A stretch of 64,000 nucleotides of DNA, taken from Mycobacteroides chelonae CCUG 47445 (GTDB taxonomy: Bacteria > Actinomycetota > Actinomycetes > Mycobacteriales > Mycobacteriaceae). Below are positions 1 to 7,400 of the stretch, in pieces. The stretch lies in the NCBI RefSeq assembly GCF_001632805.1, contig NZ_CP007220.1, forward strand, positions 2,666,001-2,730,000. Direction: 5' to 3'. The stretch's first letter is position 1; each line of letters begins with the position of its first letter. Below the pieces are notes generated by a model, which saw only the letters and a program-made list of their open reading frames with translations, ran no database searches and was not told the origin of the DNA. A program made the translations under genes and the position numbers.

Positions 1-574
1 GCTCAGCACCGAAGAGGTCCCTCGCATCGCCGGGTCCAACGACCCATACCCCGATTGCAAGAAATGGGTCGACGAGGTGATGGCGCGGTTGATCAAGGAA
101 CACCCCGACTACGTCTTCACCACAACCACCCGCCCTCGCTCCGCGTTCGGCACCGGCGATGTGATGCCCGATAGCTACCTGGGCATCTGGTCGGCGTTCG
201 ACGAGGCGGGAATTCCTGTTCTCGGAATGCGCGACACGCCCTGGCTGATCGACAAGGACGGCACCACCTACACCGCCGCCGACTGCATTTCGGCGGGTGG
301 AAACTCCGATTCGTGCGCCATGGATCGCAACCGCGCGCTCGATGACGTGAATCCCACGTTCGCCATCGCGAACCAGTTCCCACTACTCAAGATCCTCGAT
401 ATGACCAAGGCCGTGTGCCGCTCCGACAAGTGCCGTGTAGTTGAGGGAAACGTGTTGGTGTATCACGATTCTCACCACATCTCGGCAACCTACATGCGCA
501 CTATGGCCAAGGAGCTGGGGCGCCAGATCGCCCTCGCGACCGGTTGGTGGCGAACGACCCCGCCGGGCAAGTGA
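1..574 (+). CDS. Membrane acyltransferase (acyltransferase-3/SGNH family), C-terminal part
   Basis: Partial gene: the reading frame is open from base 2 to the TGA at 572-574, about 190 residues, and the 5' end lies outside the window. The visible part looks like the extracytoplasmic SGNH hydrolase-like domain at the C terminus of OafA/YrhL-type O-acyltransferases. Near the end, YHDSHHIS carries the Asp-x-x-His pair that completes the SGNH catalytic set. Two cysteine pairs (CISAGGNSDSC and CRSDKC) suit an exported domain. In M. tuberculosis a comparable membrane acyltransferase gene (Rv1565c) lies beside treX, as here. The substrate, probably a cell-envelope glycan or lipid, cannot be read from this fragment. 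Confidence 0.8.
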   Translation, partial: LSTEEVPRIAGSNDPYPDCKKWVDEVMARLIKEHPDYVFTTTTRPRSAFGTGDVMPDSYLGIWSAFDEAGIPVLGMRDTPWLIDKDGTTYTAADCISAGGNSDSCAMDRNRALDDVNPTFAIANQFPLLKILDMTKAVCRSDKCRVVEGNVLVYHDSHHISATYMRTMAKELGRQIALATGWWRTTPPGK

Positions 575-613
575 GGCGCGCGATCCCGGTGTAGACCGAT
601 AGGGTCTATCACT

Positions 614-2755
614 ATGACCCTGCCACCACTTCAGGTATGGCCGGGTAACCCGTATCCGCTGGGCGCCACCTATGACGGAGCCGGCACCAACTTCTCGTTG
701 TTCTCCGAGGTCGCCACGGCCGTCGAACTGTGCCTGATCGCCAAGGACGGCACAGAAACCCGAGTGCCACTCGATGAGGTCGACGGGTACGTGTGGCACT
801 GCTATCTGCCAACCATCTCCCCCGGCCAGCGTTACGGATTCCGGGTACACGGGCCCTGGGAACCTGAGGCCGGGCACCGCTGCGACCCGAACAAGCTGCT
901 GCTCGACCCGTATGGCAAGGCCTTTCACGGCGAGTTCGGCTATACCCCCGAGGCGGATCCGCCCCTGCTCTCCTACCAGACCGACCCACTGGATACCGAG
1001 ACACTCGTCGCGCGCGACTCGCTCGGCCACACCATGACCTCTGTGGTCATCAACCCCTACTTCGACTGGGGTTCGGATCGTGGCCCACGCACTCCGTACC
1101 ACGAGACGGTCATCTACGAGGCTCATGTCAAGGGCATGACGCAGACACATCCCGGAATACCCGAGGAGCTCCGGGGCACCTACGCCGGTCTGGCGCATCC
1201 AGTCGTCATCGAGCACCTGCGTTCTCTCGGAGTTACCGCCATTGAACTGATGCCCGTGCACCAGTTCTTCCATGACAGCCGGCTGATCACCCTTGGATTG
1301 CGAAACTACTGGGGGTACAACACCTTCGGTTTCTTGGCTCCGCATGCTGGGTACGCATCATCACCGCACGCAGGCGGCGCCGTCGCCGAATTCAAGGCAA
1401 TGGTTCGCGCACTGCACGAGGCAGGTATCGAGGTCATCCTCGACGTCGTCTACAACCACACGGCCGAGGGCGATCACATCGGCCCGACCCTGAGTTTCCG
1501 CGGCATCGACAATCGCGCCTACTACAAACTCAACGACGACAACCTCGCGCGGTACACCGACTACACCGGGACGGGCAACAGTCTCAACGCTCGCCACCCA
1601 CACACGTTGCAGCTCATCATGGACTCACTGCGCTACTGGGTCACCGAAATGCATGTCGACGGATTCCGGTTCGACCTGGCCTCGACCCTGGCCCGCGAGT
1701 TGCATGACGTCGATCGCCTGTCCGCCTTTTTCGACCTGGTGCAGCAAGACCCGATCGTCAGTCAGGTCAAACTGATCGCCGAACCCTGGGATATCGGCGA
1801 AGGCGGATACCAGGTGGGCAACTTCCCCGGCCTGTGGACCGAATGGAACGGCAAGTTCCGCGACACCGTCCGCGATTACTGGCGCGGAGAGCCCGCCACC
1901 CTCGGCGAATTCGCCTCCCGTCTCACCGGCTCCTCAGATCTCTACGAGGCGACCGGGCGCCGCCCCAGCGCAAGTATCAACTTCGTCACCGCACATGACG
2001 GCTTCACACTGCGAGACCTGGTCTCGTACAACGAGAAACACAACGAGGCCAACGGCGAGAACAATCAGGATGGCGAGACCTACAACCGCTCGTGGAACTG
2101 CGGCGTCGAAGGTCCCACCGACGATCCAGAGATTCTCGCGCTGCGTGCCCGTCAGATGCGCAATATCTTCGCGACTCTGGTGCTGAGCCAGGGCACACCG
2201 ATGCTCTCGCACGGCGACGAGATCGGCCGCACCCAGCAGGGCAATAACAACGTGTACTGCCAGGATTCGACACTGTCCTGGATGGACTGGGAGCTGGCTC
2301 AGGCAAATTCCGACCTGCTGCAATTCGCCAGATCGGTGATCGCACTGCGTAAACAGCACCCGGTGTTCCGCCGCCGCCGCTTCTTCGCCGGACGACCGAT
2401 CCGCGAGGGCGAGGAAGTCCGCGACATCGCGTGGCTGACACCCGCGGGCGAGGAAATGACCACCGCCGACTGGGACAGCGGTTTCGGCAAGAGTCTGGCC
2501 GTCTTTCTCAACGGCGATGCGATCCCCGAACCCAATGCACGCGGCGAACGTGTGTCCGGCGACTCATTCCTGCTGTGTTTCAACGCCTATGACGAACCGC
2601 TGGATTTCGTGACACCCGACGGCGACTACGCGACGCAGTGGACAGCCGTCCTCGACACTGCCGAACCCGACGGACAATGCTCGGCGATAGTCGACGCGGG
2701 CAAGGCCGTGCGCGTACAGGACCGCGCCCTGGTCGTGCTGCGCAAGAGCGGATAG
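614..2755 (+). CDS. treX: Glycogen debranching enzyme (isoamylase type) TreX/GlgX
   Basis: 713 residues, full length for the family. It hydrolyses alpha-1,6 branches of glycogen or maltodextrin in the cytoplasm and feeds linear glucans to trehalose synthesis or glycogen breakdown. An N-terminal CBM48 (GTNFSLFSE, residues ~16-24) is followed by the GH13 barrel: nucleophile Asp in DGFRFD (~residue 350), acid/base Glu in IAEPWD (~389) and transition-state Asp in AHDG (~460). ATG 614 is chosen; it follows the acyltransferase stop by 39 bases. In M. tuberculosis treX is followed by treY and treZ; here the next gene is the convergent ilvA only 6 bases away, so TreY/TreZ, if present, must be encoded elsewhere. 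Confidence 0.95.
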   Translation: MTLPPLQVWPGNPYPLGATYDGAGTNFSLFSEVATAVELCLIAKDGTETRVPLDEVDGYVWHCYLPTISPGQRYGFRVHGPWEPEAGHRCDPNKLLLDPYGKAFHGEFGYTPEADPPLLSYQTDPLDTETLVARDSLGHTMTSVVINPYFDWGSDRGPRTPYHETVIYEAHVKGMTQTHPGIPEELRGTYAGLAHPVVIEHLRSLGVTAIELMPVHQFFHDSRLITLGLRNYWGYNTFGFLAPHAGYASSPHAGGAVAEFKAMVRALHEAGIEVILDVVYNHTAEGDHIGPTLSFRGIDNRAYYKLNDDNLARYTDYTGTGNSLNARHPHTLQLIMDSLRYWVTEMHVDGFRFDLASTLARELHDVDRLSAFFDLVQQDPIVSQVKLIAEPWDIGEGGYQVGNFPGLWTEWNGKFRDTVRDYWRGEPATLGEFASRLTGSSDLYEATGRRPSASINFVTAHDGFTLRDLVSYNEKHNEANGENNQDGETYNRSWNCGVEGPTDDPEILALRARQMRNIFATLVLSQGTPMLSHGDEIGRTQQGNNNVYCQDSTLSWMDWELAQANSDLLQFARSVIALRKQHPVFRRRRFFAGRPIREGEEVRDIAWLTPAGEEMTTADWDSGFGKSLAVFLNGDAIPEPNARGERVSGDSFLLCFNAYDEPLDFVTPDGDYATQWTAVLDTAEPDGQCSAIVDAGKAVRVQDRALVVLRKSG

Positions 2756-2761
2756 TCGACG

Positions 2762-4021
2762 CTACGTCAGGTAGCGGAATGCCGCCGAATCCGGTTCCAG
2801 CCGTTCGATATCGAGGTCCGACGCGTACATGCGGTCCAGCAGGCCCGCGAGATCCTCGGCATTGCTGAGCTCGATGCCCACCAGGGCGGCACCCATCTCG
2901 CGGTTGTTCCGCTTGACGTACTCGAACAGCGTGATGTCATCGTTGGGCCCGAGTATGTCGCCCAGGAATCGGCGCAACGCACCCGGCTCCTGCGGGAAGT
3001 CGACCAGGAAGTAGTGCTTGAGCCCCAGGTGCACCAATGAGCGCTCCAGGATCTCGCCGTACCGCGACACATCGTTGTTACCACCGGAAATCAGGCAGAC
3101 AACCGTCTCACCCGGGGCCAGATCCAGTTCTGACAGCGCGGCGACCGACAGGGCGCCGGCGGGCTCGGCGATGATGCCCTCGTTCTGGTACAGCTCGAGC
3201 ATGGCCGTGCAGGCGGCACCCTCGTCGACGGTCATCAACGTCAATGTCTCTCCGGCAGCGGCCAGCAGCCGGTACGGAACCGCGCCGGCCACCTGCACCG
3301 CACAGCCGTCGACGAACGGATCGACATGATCGAGTGGGACCGGCCCACCCGCCCGCATCGCGGCCGCCATGCACGCGGCACCGGCCGGCTCGACACCGAC
3401 GACCCGTACCCGAGGAGCCCGTTCCCGCAGGTAGGTGGTAATCCCGGAGATACACCCGCCGCCACCGACCGGGACCACCACAACGTCCGGCCGGACCTCG
3501 AGCTGGTCAAGGATCTCGGCGGCAATGGTGCCCTGCCCGGCGATAGTCCGTGGATCGTCGAACGCCGGGACCAGGGTGGCTCCGGTGCGTTCGGCGTCTG
3601 CCTTGGCCGCCGCGGCCGCCTCGTCGTAGCCGTGCCCGACGGCGATGAGCTCAACGAACCCGTTGCCGTGATAGATGATCCGTTGCCGCTTCTGCTTCGG
3701 AGTCTTGCTGGGGATGTACACGCGCCCGTGTACACCCATCGAGTTGCAGGCCAACGCGAACCCCTGGGCGTGGTTTCCAGCGCTGGAGCACACGACGCCG
3801 GCAGCCTTCTCCTCGTCGCTGAGCTGCATCAGGAGGTTGAACGCACCACGCAGTTTGTACGAGCGAACCGATTGCAGATCTTCACGTTTGAGATAGACGT
3901 TGGCCCCGGTGAGTGCCGAGAGACGATCGGCGTGCTGGACGGGAGTCGGGTGCACCACCTCGTCGATGCGCTTGGCCGCCGCATCGATATCGCTGGCGGT
4001 GACGGCCTGAGCCGTGCTCAA
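2762..4021 (-). CDS. ilvA: Threonine ammonia-lyase (threonine deaminase) IlvA
   Basis: PLP-dependent enzyme converting L-threonine to 2-oxobutanoate, the committed step to isoleucine. The PLP lysine is K56 in SYKLRGA, the phosphate-binding loop is PVGGGG, and AGNHAQGFA and SGGNND are further PLP-fold motifs. The C-terminal ~90 residues form one ACT-like regulatory domain ([14 protein letters not shown] onward). The frame extends upstream to 4117 but would run through the preceding gene; I place the start at TTG 4021, which overlaps that gene's TGA (TTGA), giving 419 residues against 429 remembered for M. tuberculosis. No strong Shine-Dalgarno sequence is visible, consistent with coupling. Confidence 0.9.
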   Translation of the reverse strand: MSTAQAVTASDIDAAAKRIDEVVHPTPVQHADRLSALTGANVYLKREDLQSVRSYKLRGAFNLLMQLSDEEKAAGVVCSSAGNHAQGFALACNSMGVHGRVYIPSKTPKQKRQRIIYHGNGFVELIAVGHGYDEAAAAAKADAERTGATLVPAFDDPRTIAGQGTIAAEILDQLEVRPDVVVVPVGGGGCISGITTYLRERAPRVRVVGVEPAGAACMAAAMRAGGPVPLDHVDPFVDGCAVQVAGAVPYRLLAAAGETLTLMTVDEGAACTAMLELYQNEGIIAEPAGALSVAALSELDLAPGETVVCLISGGNNDVSRYGEILERSLVHLGLKHYFLVDFPQEPGALRRFLGDILGPNDDITLFEYVKRNNREMGAALVGIELSNAEDLAGLLDRMYASDLDIERLEPDSAAFRYLT

Positions 4022-4455
4022 GAGACAGGTGTCAGCACGAAAACCGGGATCTGACGGTCGGTCTTGGTTTGGTATTCCGCGTACGGCGGGTAGGCCTCGA
4101 CGGCGCGATCCCACCACTGTGCCTTCTCGTCGCCGACCACCTCGCGCGCCTGGTAGTCCCTAGTGGTGCTGCCGTCCTGCAGCTCGACCAGCGGGTTCTC
4201 TTTGACGTTGTAGTACCAGACGGGGTTCTTGGGTGCACCGCCGAGCGAGGCCACGATGGCGTACTCGCCGTTGTGCTCGACCCGCATCAGGGCGATCTTG
4301 CGCAGCTTGCCGGACTTCGCGCCCAGTGTGGTCAGCAGGATCACCGGCATGTCCGCGATGGTGATGCCGTCGGTGGTCCCACTCTCGATAATCTTGGCCA
4401 CCTGCTTCTGCGACCAATCGAGTCCACTGGGTTCGTATTCACCGGTTAATGGCAT
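4018..4455 (-). CDS. F420H2-dependent (Ddn-type) nitroreductase-family protein
   Basis: 145 residues, near full-length match in memory to M. tuberculosis Rv1558 (148 residues). The family (deazaflavin-dependent nitroreductase, DUF385) has a split beta-barrel fold and binds coenzyme F420; members reduce quinones and nitro compounds. Diagnostic segments are [20 protein letters not shown] (~residues 41-60), [16 protein letters not shown] and the C-terminal [16 protein letters not shown]. It is translationally coupled to ilvA through TTGA, the arrangement also seen for Rv1558-ilvA. No link between the two activities is known to me. The physiological substrate is unknown. Confidence 0.9.
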   Translation of the reverse strand: MPLTGEYEPSGLDWSQKQVAKIIESGTTDGITIADMPVILLTTLGAKSGKLRKIALMRVEHNGEYAIVASLGGAPKNPVWYYNVKENPLVELQDGSTTRDYQAREVVGDEKAQWWDRAVEAYPPYAEYQTKTDRQIPVFVLTPVS

Positions 4456-4571
4456 GCCGACAACTGTATCGCCCCAGGCGTGGGGGAATCACGCCGATAA
4501 TGCCGATCGCCCGGGAGCCCTGCCCGCGTAGGACACCCCCCGACTTTAGTTCTAGAGCCCACGATGGGAGT

Positions 4572-4587
4572 GTTCGGTTGACCGAAC
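4572..4587. promoter_or_regulatory. Perfect palindrome GTTCGG-N4-CCGAAC upstream of a small membrane-protein gene
   Basis: Arms 4572-4577 and 4582-4587 flank TTGA. The site ends 26 bases before the ATG at 4614, where an operator would be expected. The arms point opposite to the mycobacterial LexA box (GAAC-N4-GTTC), so it is not an SOS box. The binding protein is unknown. Confidence 0.4.
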
Positions 4588-4613
4588 TTCCCGATTAGGC
4601 ATATCCTTCATTC

Positions 4614-4814
4614 ATGACGACGTTCGAGCGCGCAGCACATGGAGTGCGGCCGGTGGACGTCGCCGCCGTGCCCGCCTACAAGCTGCTGGCATTGGGAGTC
4701 GGCGCGGCGGTATTCGTGGTGGCGCTCTTGCTGGTGGCATCGCTGTCGACCGCGGTGCTCTCGGCCGCCGCGGTGGCCAGCATGGTCTGGCTCGCCGGCT
4801 CGTTCATTCACTGA
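4614..4814 (+). CDS. Small two-helix membrane protein, hypothetical
   Basis: 66 residues. After a ~22-residue cytoplasmic-type start come two hydrophobic stretches, about residues 24-44 and 46-64 (LLALGVGAAVFVVALLLVA, then AVLSAAAVASMVWLAGSF), with a short polar turn, as in a helical hairpin. No family is recognised. It lies on the same strand as, and 33 bases before, another membrane-protein gene and has a palindromic candidate operator upstream. No clear Shine-Dalgarno sequence precedes ATG 4614. An opposite-strand ORF of equal length lies here (4608-4811), but its arginine- and histidine-rich composition is that of a shadow frame. Confidence 0.5.
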   Translation: MTTFERAAHGVRPVDVAAVPAYKLLALGVGAAVFVVALLLVASLSTAVLSAAAVASMVWLAGSFIH

Positions 4815-4847
4815 GCAGAACCACCCAACGGGGTGTAATACATCCCC

Positions 4848-5606
4848 ATGTCTTCACCGAGCCAATCGTCCGCCGGACATCCCGATGAGCACCGCATAGA
4901 GCGGCTGGCCCACGAGGTGACCGATGACGTACTGGCCGCCGAGAAACATCTGCCTTCCTGGTTACGTCCCGGCGCTCCGGAAAGCCGAATACCGGTTCTT
5001 GTCGCCCTCATCGCGGCGATCGGCCTTCAGCTAGCCATCCCCGCACAGTTCAATCTGACGCCACGCTGGCCGCTCCCCGCCCTTGAGTCCGCGCTCCTGG
5101 TCGTCCTGGTGATCCTGAACCCGATAAAGTTCACGCGTTCAACAACTCTCGGGCGTTGGGCGACGTATGTGCTGATCGCTGCCATCACCGCCGACAACAC
5201 CATCTCGGCGGCGCTGCTGGATTACAAGATCGTCACCGGGCAGATGGGTGACAATCCGCGGGTACTCCTGGGCAGTGGCCTGGCCATCTTCATCACCAAC
5301 ATCATCGTGTTCGGCATGTGGTACTGGGAGTTCGACCGCGGCGGACCGTTCGCGCGCCACACCACCGAACGGCCGCACCCGGATTTCATGTTTCCGCAGA
5401 TGGCCAATCCCGAACTCGCTCCGCCAGATTGGCGCCCGAAGTTCCCTGACTACCTCTACGTGAGCTTCACCAACGTCGTCGCGTTCTCCCCCACCGACAC
5501 CATGCCCTTGTCGCGCTGGGCGAAGATGCTGATGACCTTGCAGTCGATGGTCGCACTGTCCACAGTGGCGCTGGTACTGGCCCGCGCCGTGAACATTCTG
5601 GGCTAG
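4848..5606 (+). CDS. Integral membrane protein, DUF1345-like
   Basis: 252 residues. A soluble N-terminal ~45 residues (HRIERLAHEVTDDVLAAEKHLPSW) is followed by about five to six membrane segments. The segment YLYVSFTNVVAFSPTDTMPL before the last helices resembles the conserved patch of DUF1345-type membrane proteins and the two-helix pore region of some ion channels; that likeness is weak and no function follows. ATG 4848 follows the small membrane-protein gene by 33 bases. It ends 2 bases before the GTG of the next membrane-protein gene, so the pair is probably cotranscribed. Confidence 0.8.
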   Translation: MSSPSQSSAGHPDEHRIERLAHEVTDDVLAAEKHLPSWLRPGAPESRIPVLVALIAAIGLQLAIPAQFNLTPRWPLPALESALLVVLVILNPIKFTRSTTLGRWATYVLIAAITADNTISAALLDYKIVTGQMGDNPRVLLGSGLAIFITNIIVFGMWYWEFDRGGPFARHTTERPHPDFMFPQMANPELAPPDWRPKFPDYLYVSFTNVVAFSPTDTMPLSRWAKMLMTLQSMVALSTVALVLARAVNILG

Positions 5607-5608
5607 CG

Positions 5609-6427
5609 GTGATCCCGCAGGGCTCGACCACGACATCGGAGGTCCCCGGGACTCTCAACCGGATTCTGCACCTGGCCACGATGCTCGCGGTCAACGCGAT
5701 TCCCCTCACCGGCTGGTTCGTGGGCGGGTGGACCGCCGGCACGACGCTGGCGGTCTACTGGTTCGAGACCGTGGTGGCGTCCCTGTTCGTCGCACTCCGG
5801 GCACTTCTTCACAAGCGGTGGAGTCCGCGCCACGGGCACTTCCGGTACGAGGCACCCGGGCCGGATCAGAGCTACTCGCGAACTTCCTTCATCAAGGGAT
5901 TCCTCTTCACGACTCTCATCTTTTCGGCGGCGCACGGGTTCTTCCTGGCCGTCATCGTGTTGCTCCTCACCCACAACGGCAAGGCCGCACTGATCGGCAT
6001 CGATTGGCACACTGTCGCGTTCGGATGCCTGCAGGTTCTTATCGCGCTGGCCGTCGACTTTCTGATCGATCTGCCATCACTGCGCCGCTGGTCTTTCTGG
6101 CAGCTGGAGGTGATGGCAAGCCGTGGCTTCATGCGCGTTGCCGTCGTGCACCTCACCTTGATTTTCGGGATGTTCGCGGTCGCGGTTACCGACGCGCCCT
6201 CGGCGCTGTTCGGCGTGTTCGTCGTCCTGAAGACCATGTATTCGCTCAGTGTCACGTTCCCGCAATGGGAGCCGGCCACCCCGCCGCGCTGGCTCAGCCG
6301 GGCGATGAACCGGATTCCCAGCGCACGGCCGGGACTGACCTTCGAGCAGCAATGGGCCAAGGACCGGAACGCAGAGGCGGCGCGGCGGAAGAAGAACGAA
6401 GAGCCCTGGACAGGGACGCGGCGTTGA
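5609..6427 (+). CDS. Integral membrane protein, DUF6498-like
   Basis: 272 residues starting at GTG 5609, two bases after the previous stop. About six hydrophobic helices are visible (for instance residues ~20-55, 88-118 and 130-150), and the C-terminal ~45 residues are soluble and charged (QQWAKDRNAEAARRKKNEEPW). The layout and the WFETVVASLF and FSAAHGFFLAV segments fit the uncharacterised DUF6498 family. It probably forms a two- or three-gene unit with the membrane-protein genes upstream. It converges with the DUF5313 gene, with 7 bases between the stops. Function unknown. Confidence 0.8.
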   Translation: MIPQGSTTTSEVPGTLNRILHLATMLAVNAIPLTGWFVGGWTAGTTLAVYWFETVVASLFVALRALLHKRWSPRHGHFRYEAPGPDQSYSRTSFIKGFLFTTLIFSAAHGFFLAVIVLLLTHNGKAALIGIDWHTVAFGCLQVLIALAVDFLIDLPSLRRWSFWQLEVMASRGFMRVAVVHLTLIFGMFAVAVTDAPSALFGVFVVLKTMYSLSVTFPQWEPATPPRWLSRAMNRIPSARPGLTFEQQWAKDRNAEAARRKKNEEPWTGTRR

Positions 6428-6434
6428 GTGCTTC

Positions 6435-6851
6435 TCAGATGGGGTCGCTGCTGGAGTAGGTGTCGGTCGACTCCGGGCGCGCGCCGTAGCGCTGGGCGTA
6501 TGTCTGGTGCTTGCGCGCATGCTTTTCGCGGTTACCGATATCGGCGAGTTTCGGGTCCAGATCGTGCTGGGCCAACCGGTAGCGGCGCCAGATCTTGTTG
6601 AGAGCGTGGGTCATCAGGATCGCCCAGACGTAGATGGGCAGGGTGATCGCTACATGCAAGAGCAGTCCACCCGGCAGAAGCCAGAACGGCGCCAGGATGA
6701 AATGCGGCGGGATCACGTACCGGATCATGTGCCGCCGCACCGCACCGGGGCCGGACAGATCGTTGGTCACCCAGTCCCGCATCGAGTCGGGCAAGCGCTT
6801 TCCGTAGGCGTAGGTGATGTACTGCCCTGCGGTGGGCCGATCCGTTGTCAT
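6435..6851 (-). CDS. Mycobacterial membrane protein, DUF5313 family
   Basis: 138 residues. Typical DUF5313 layout: an N-terminal YITYAYGKRLPDSMRDWV, a charged RRHMIRY, a proline-broken hydrophobic region (IPPHFILAPFWLLPGGLLLHVAITLPIYVWAILMTH read as one to two membrane segments, ~residues 46-82), and a basic C-terminal tail with RRYRLAQHDLDP. ATG 6851 is chosen because GGAG lies 5 bases upstream; a further upstream GTG (6857) sits on that GGAG. The 5' leader holds a large inverted repeat (6873-6937). Function unknown; such genes are largely restricted to mycobacteria and relatives. Confidence 0.85.
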   Translation of the reverse strand: MTTDRPTAGQYITYAYGKRLPDSMRDWVTNDLSGPGAVRRHMIRYVIPPHFILAPFWLLPGGLLLHVAITLPIYVWAILMTHALNKIWRRYRLAQHDLDPKLADIGNREKHARKHQTYAQRYGARPESTDTYSSSDPI

Positions 6852-6872
6852 ACACACTCCTGGCGTCTTATG

Positions 6873-6937
6873 CGGCTCTCGCCGGAGTGAGCAGCAGACA
6901 GCCCTGCTGAGTACAGGTAAGGCCCCGGCGAGAGCCG
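6873..6937 (-). promoter_or_regulatory. 13-bp perfect inverted repeat in the leader of the DUF5313 gene
   Basis: CGGCTCTCGCCGG (6873-6885) and its exact complement CCGGCGAGAGCCG (6925-6937) can pair around a 39-base loop that itself contains CAGCAG (6891-6896) and CTGCTG (6904-6909). Transcribed on the minus strand, it would fold just upstream of the ribosome binding site for the gene starting at 6851. It matches no riboswitch class I know. It could also be the terminator of a plus-strand transcript. Confidence 0.45.
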
Positions 6938-6979
6938 TCAGGAACTATAGACGGGCCCCTGTCCTGCAGTGTTGCCGGG

Positions 6980-6995
6980 TTGCTAATCTTTGCAA
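6980..6995 (+). promoter_or_regulatory. Candidate ArsR-family operator/promoter
   Basis: TTGC (6980-6983) and GCAA (6992-6995) form an imperfectly spaced inverted repeat over a -10-like TAATCT (6984-6989), 28 bases before the regulator's ATG. ArsR regulators commonly bind such AT-richer dyads in their own promoters. Support is positional only. Confidence 0.3.
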
Positions 6996-7022
6996 GTTGT
7001 TGTGTGGTGAGGTGGACTGGAT

Positions 7023-7400
7023 ATGGATGCGCGTCAACCGCTGTACCGAATGAAGGCGGACTTCTTCAAGACATTGGGCCATCCGGTGCGGATTCGGGTG
7101 CTGGAGCTGCTCAGCGAGCGCGATCAAGCGGTGTCCGAAATGCTGCCCGAAGTGGGTATCGAGGCGGCCAACCTGTCGCAGCAGCTGGCCGTGCTACGGC
7201 GTGCCGGCCTGGTGACCGCCCGCCGCGAAGGACTGTCCGTGCTGTACACACTGACCTCACCGCGCGTAGCCGAGTTACTGGCGACCGCACGCAAAATCTT
7301 GACCGGTGTAGTGGCCGATCAAGCCGAATGGCTCGACTCCGCCGATCCCGTCGTGCCCGAGCTCGCCGATGCCACAGCGACCCGACACGCGCAGGCTTAG
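7023..7400 (+). CDS. ArsR/SmtB-family winged-helix transcriptional regulator
   Basis: 125 residues. The winged-helix domain spans about residues 10-95, with [19 protein letters not shown] as the first helices, the recognition helix in [16 protein letters not shown] (~56-71) and the wing in [12 protein letters not shown]. There is no CxC metal box in the recognition helix and no cysteine anywhere in the protein, so metal sensing of the classical ArsR/SmtB kind is unlikely. ATG 7023 has no strong ribosome binding site; a leaderless or weakly led transcript is possible. It converges with dnaE1 and overlaps it by 4 bases. Its target is unknown; autoregulation through the site at 6980-6995 is a guess. 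Confidence 0.9.
   Translation: MDARQPLYRMKADFFKTLGHPVRIRVLELLSERDQAVSEMLPEVGIEAANLSQQLAVLRRAGLVTARREGLSVLYTLTSPRVAELLATARKILTGVVADQAEWLDSADPVVPELADATATRHAQA

Noticed and set aside
383..1345. 320-codon minus-strand frame opposite treX
   Set aside because: Shadow of treX with no domain.
4022..4117. N-terminal extension of IlvA
   Set aside because: Would run through the F420-dependent reductase gene and matches nothing in IlvA; TTG 4021 with a TTGA overlap is better.
4572..4587. LexA/SOS box
   Set aside because: Arms are GTTC...GAAC; the mycobacterial SOS box has the reverse order.
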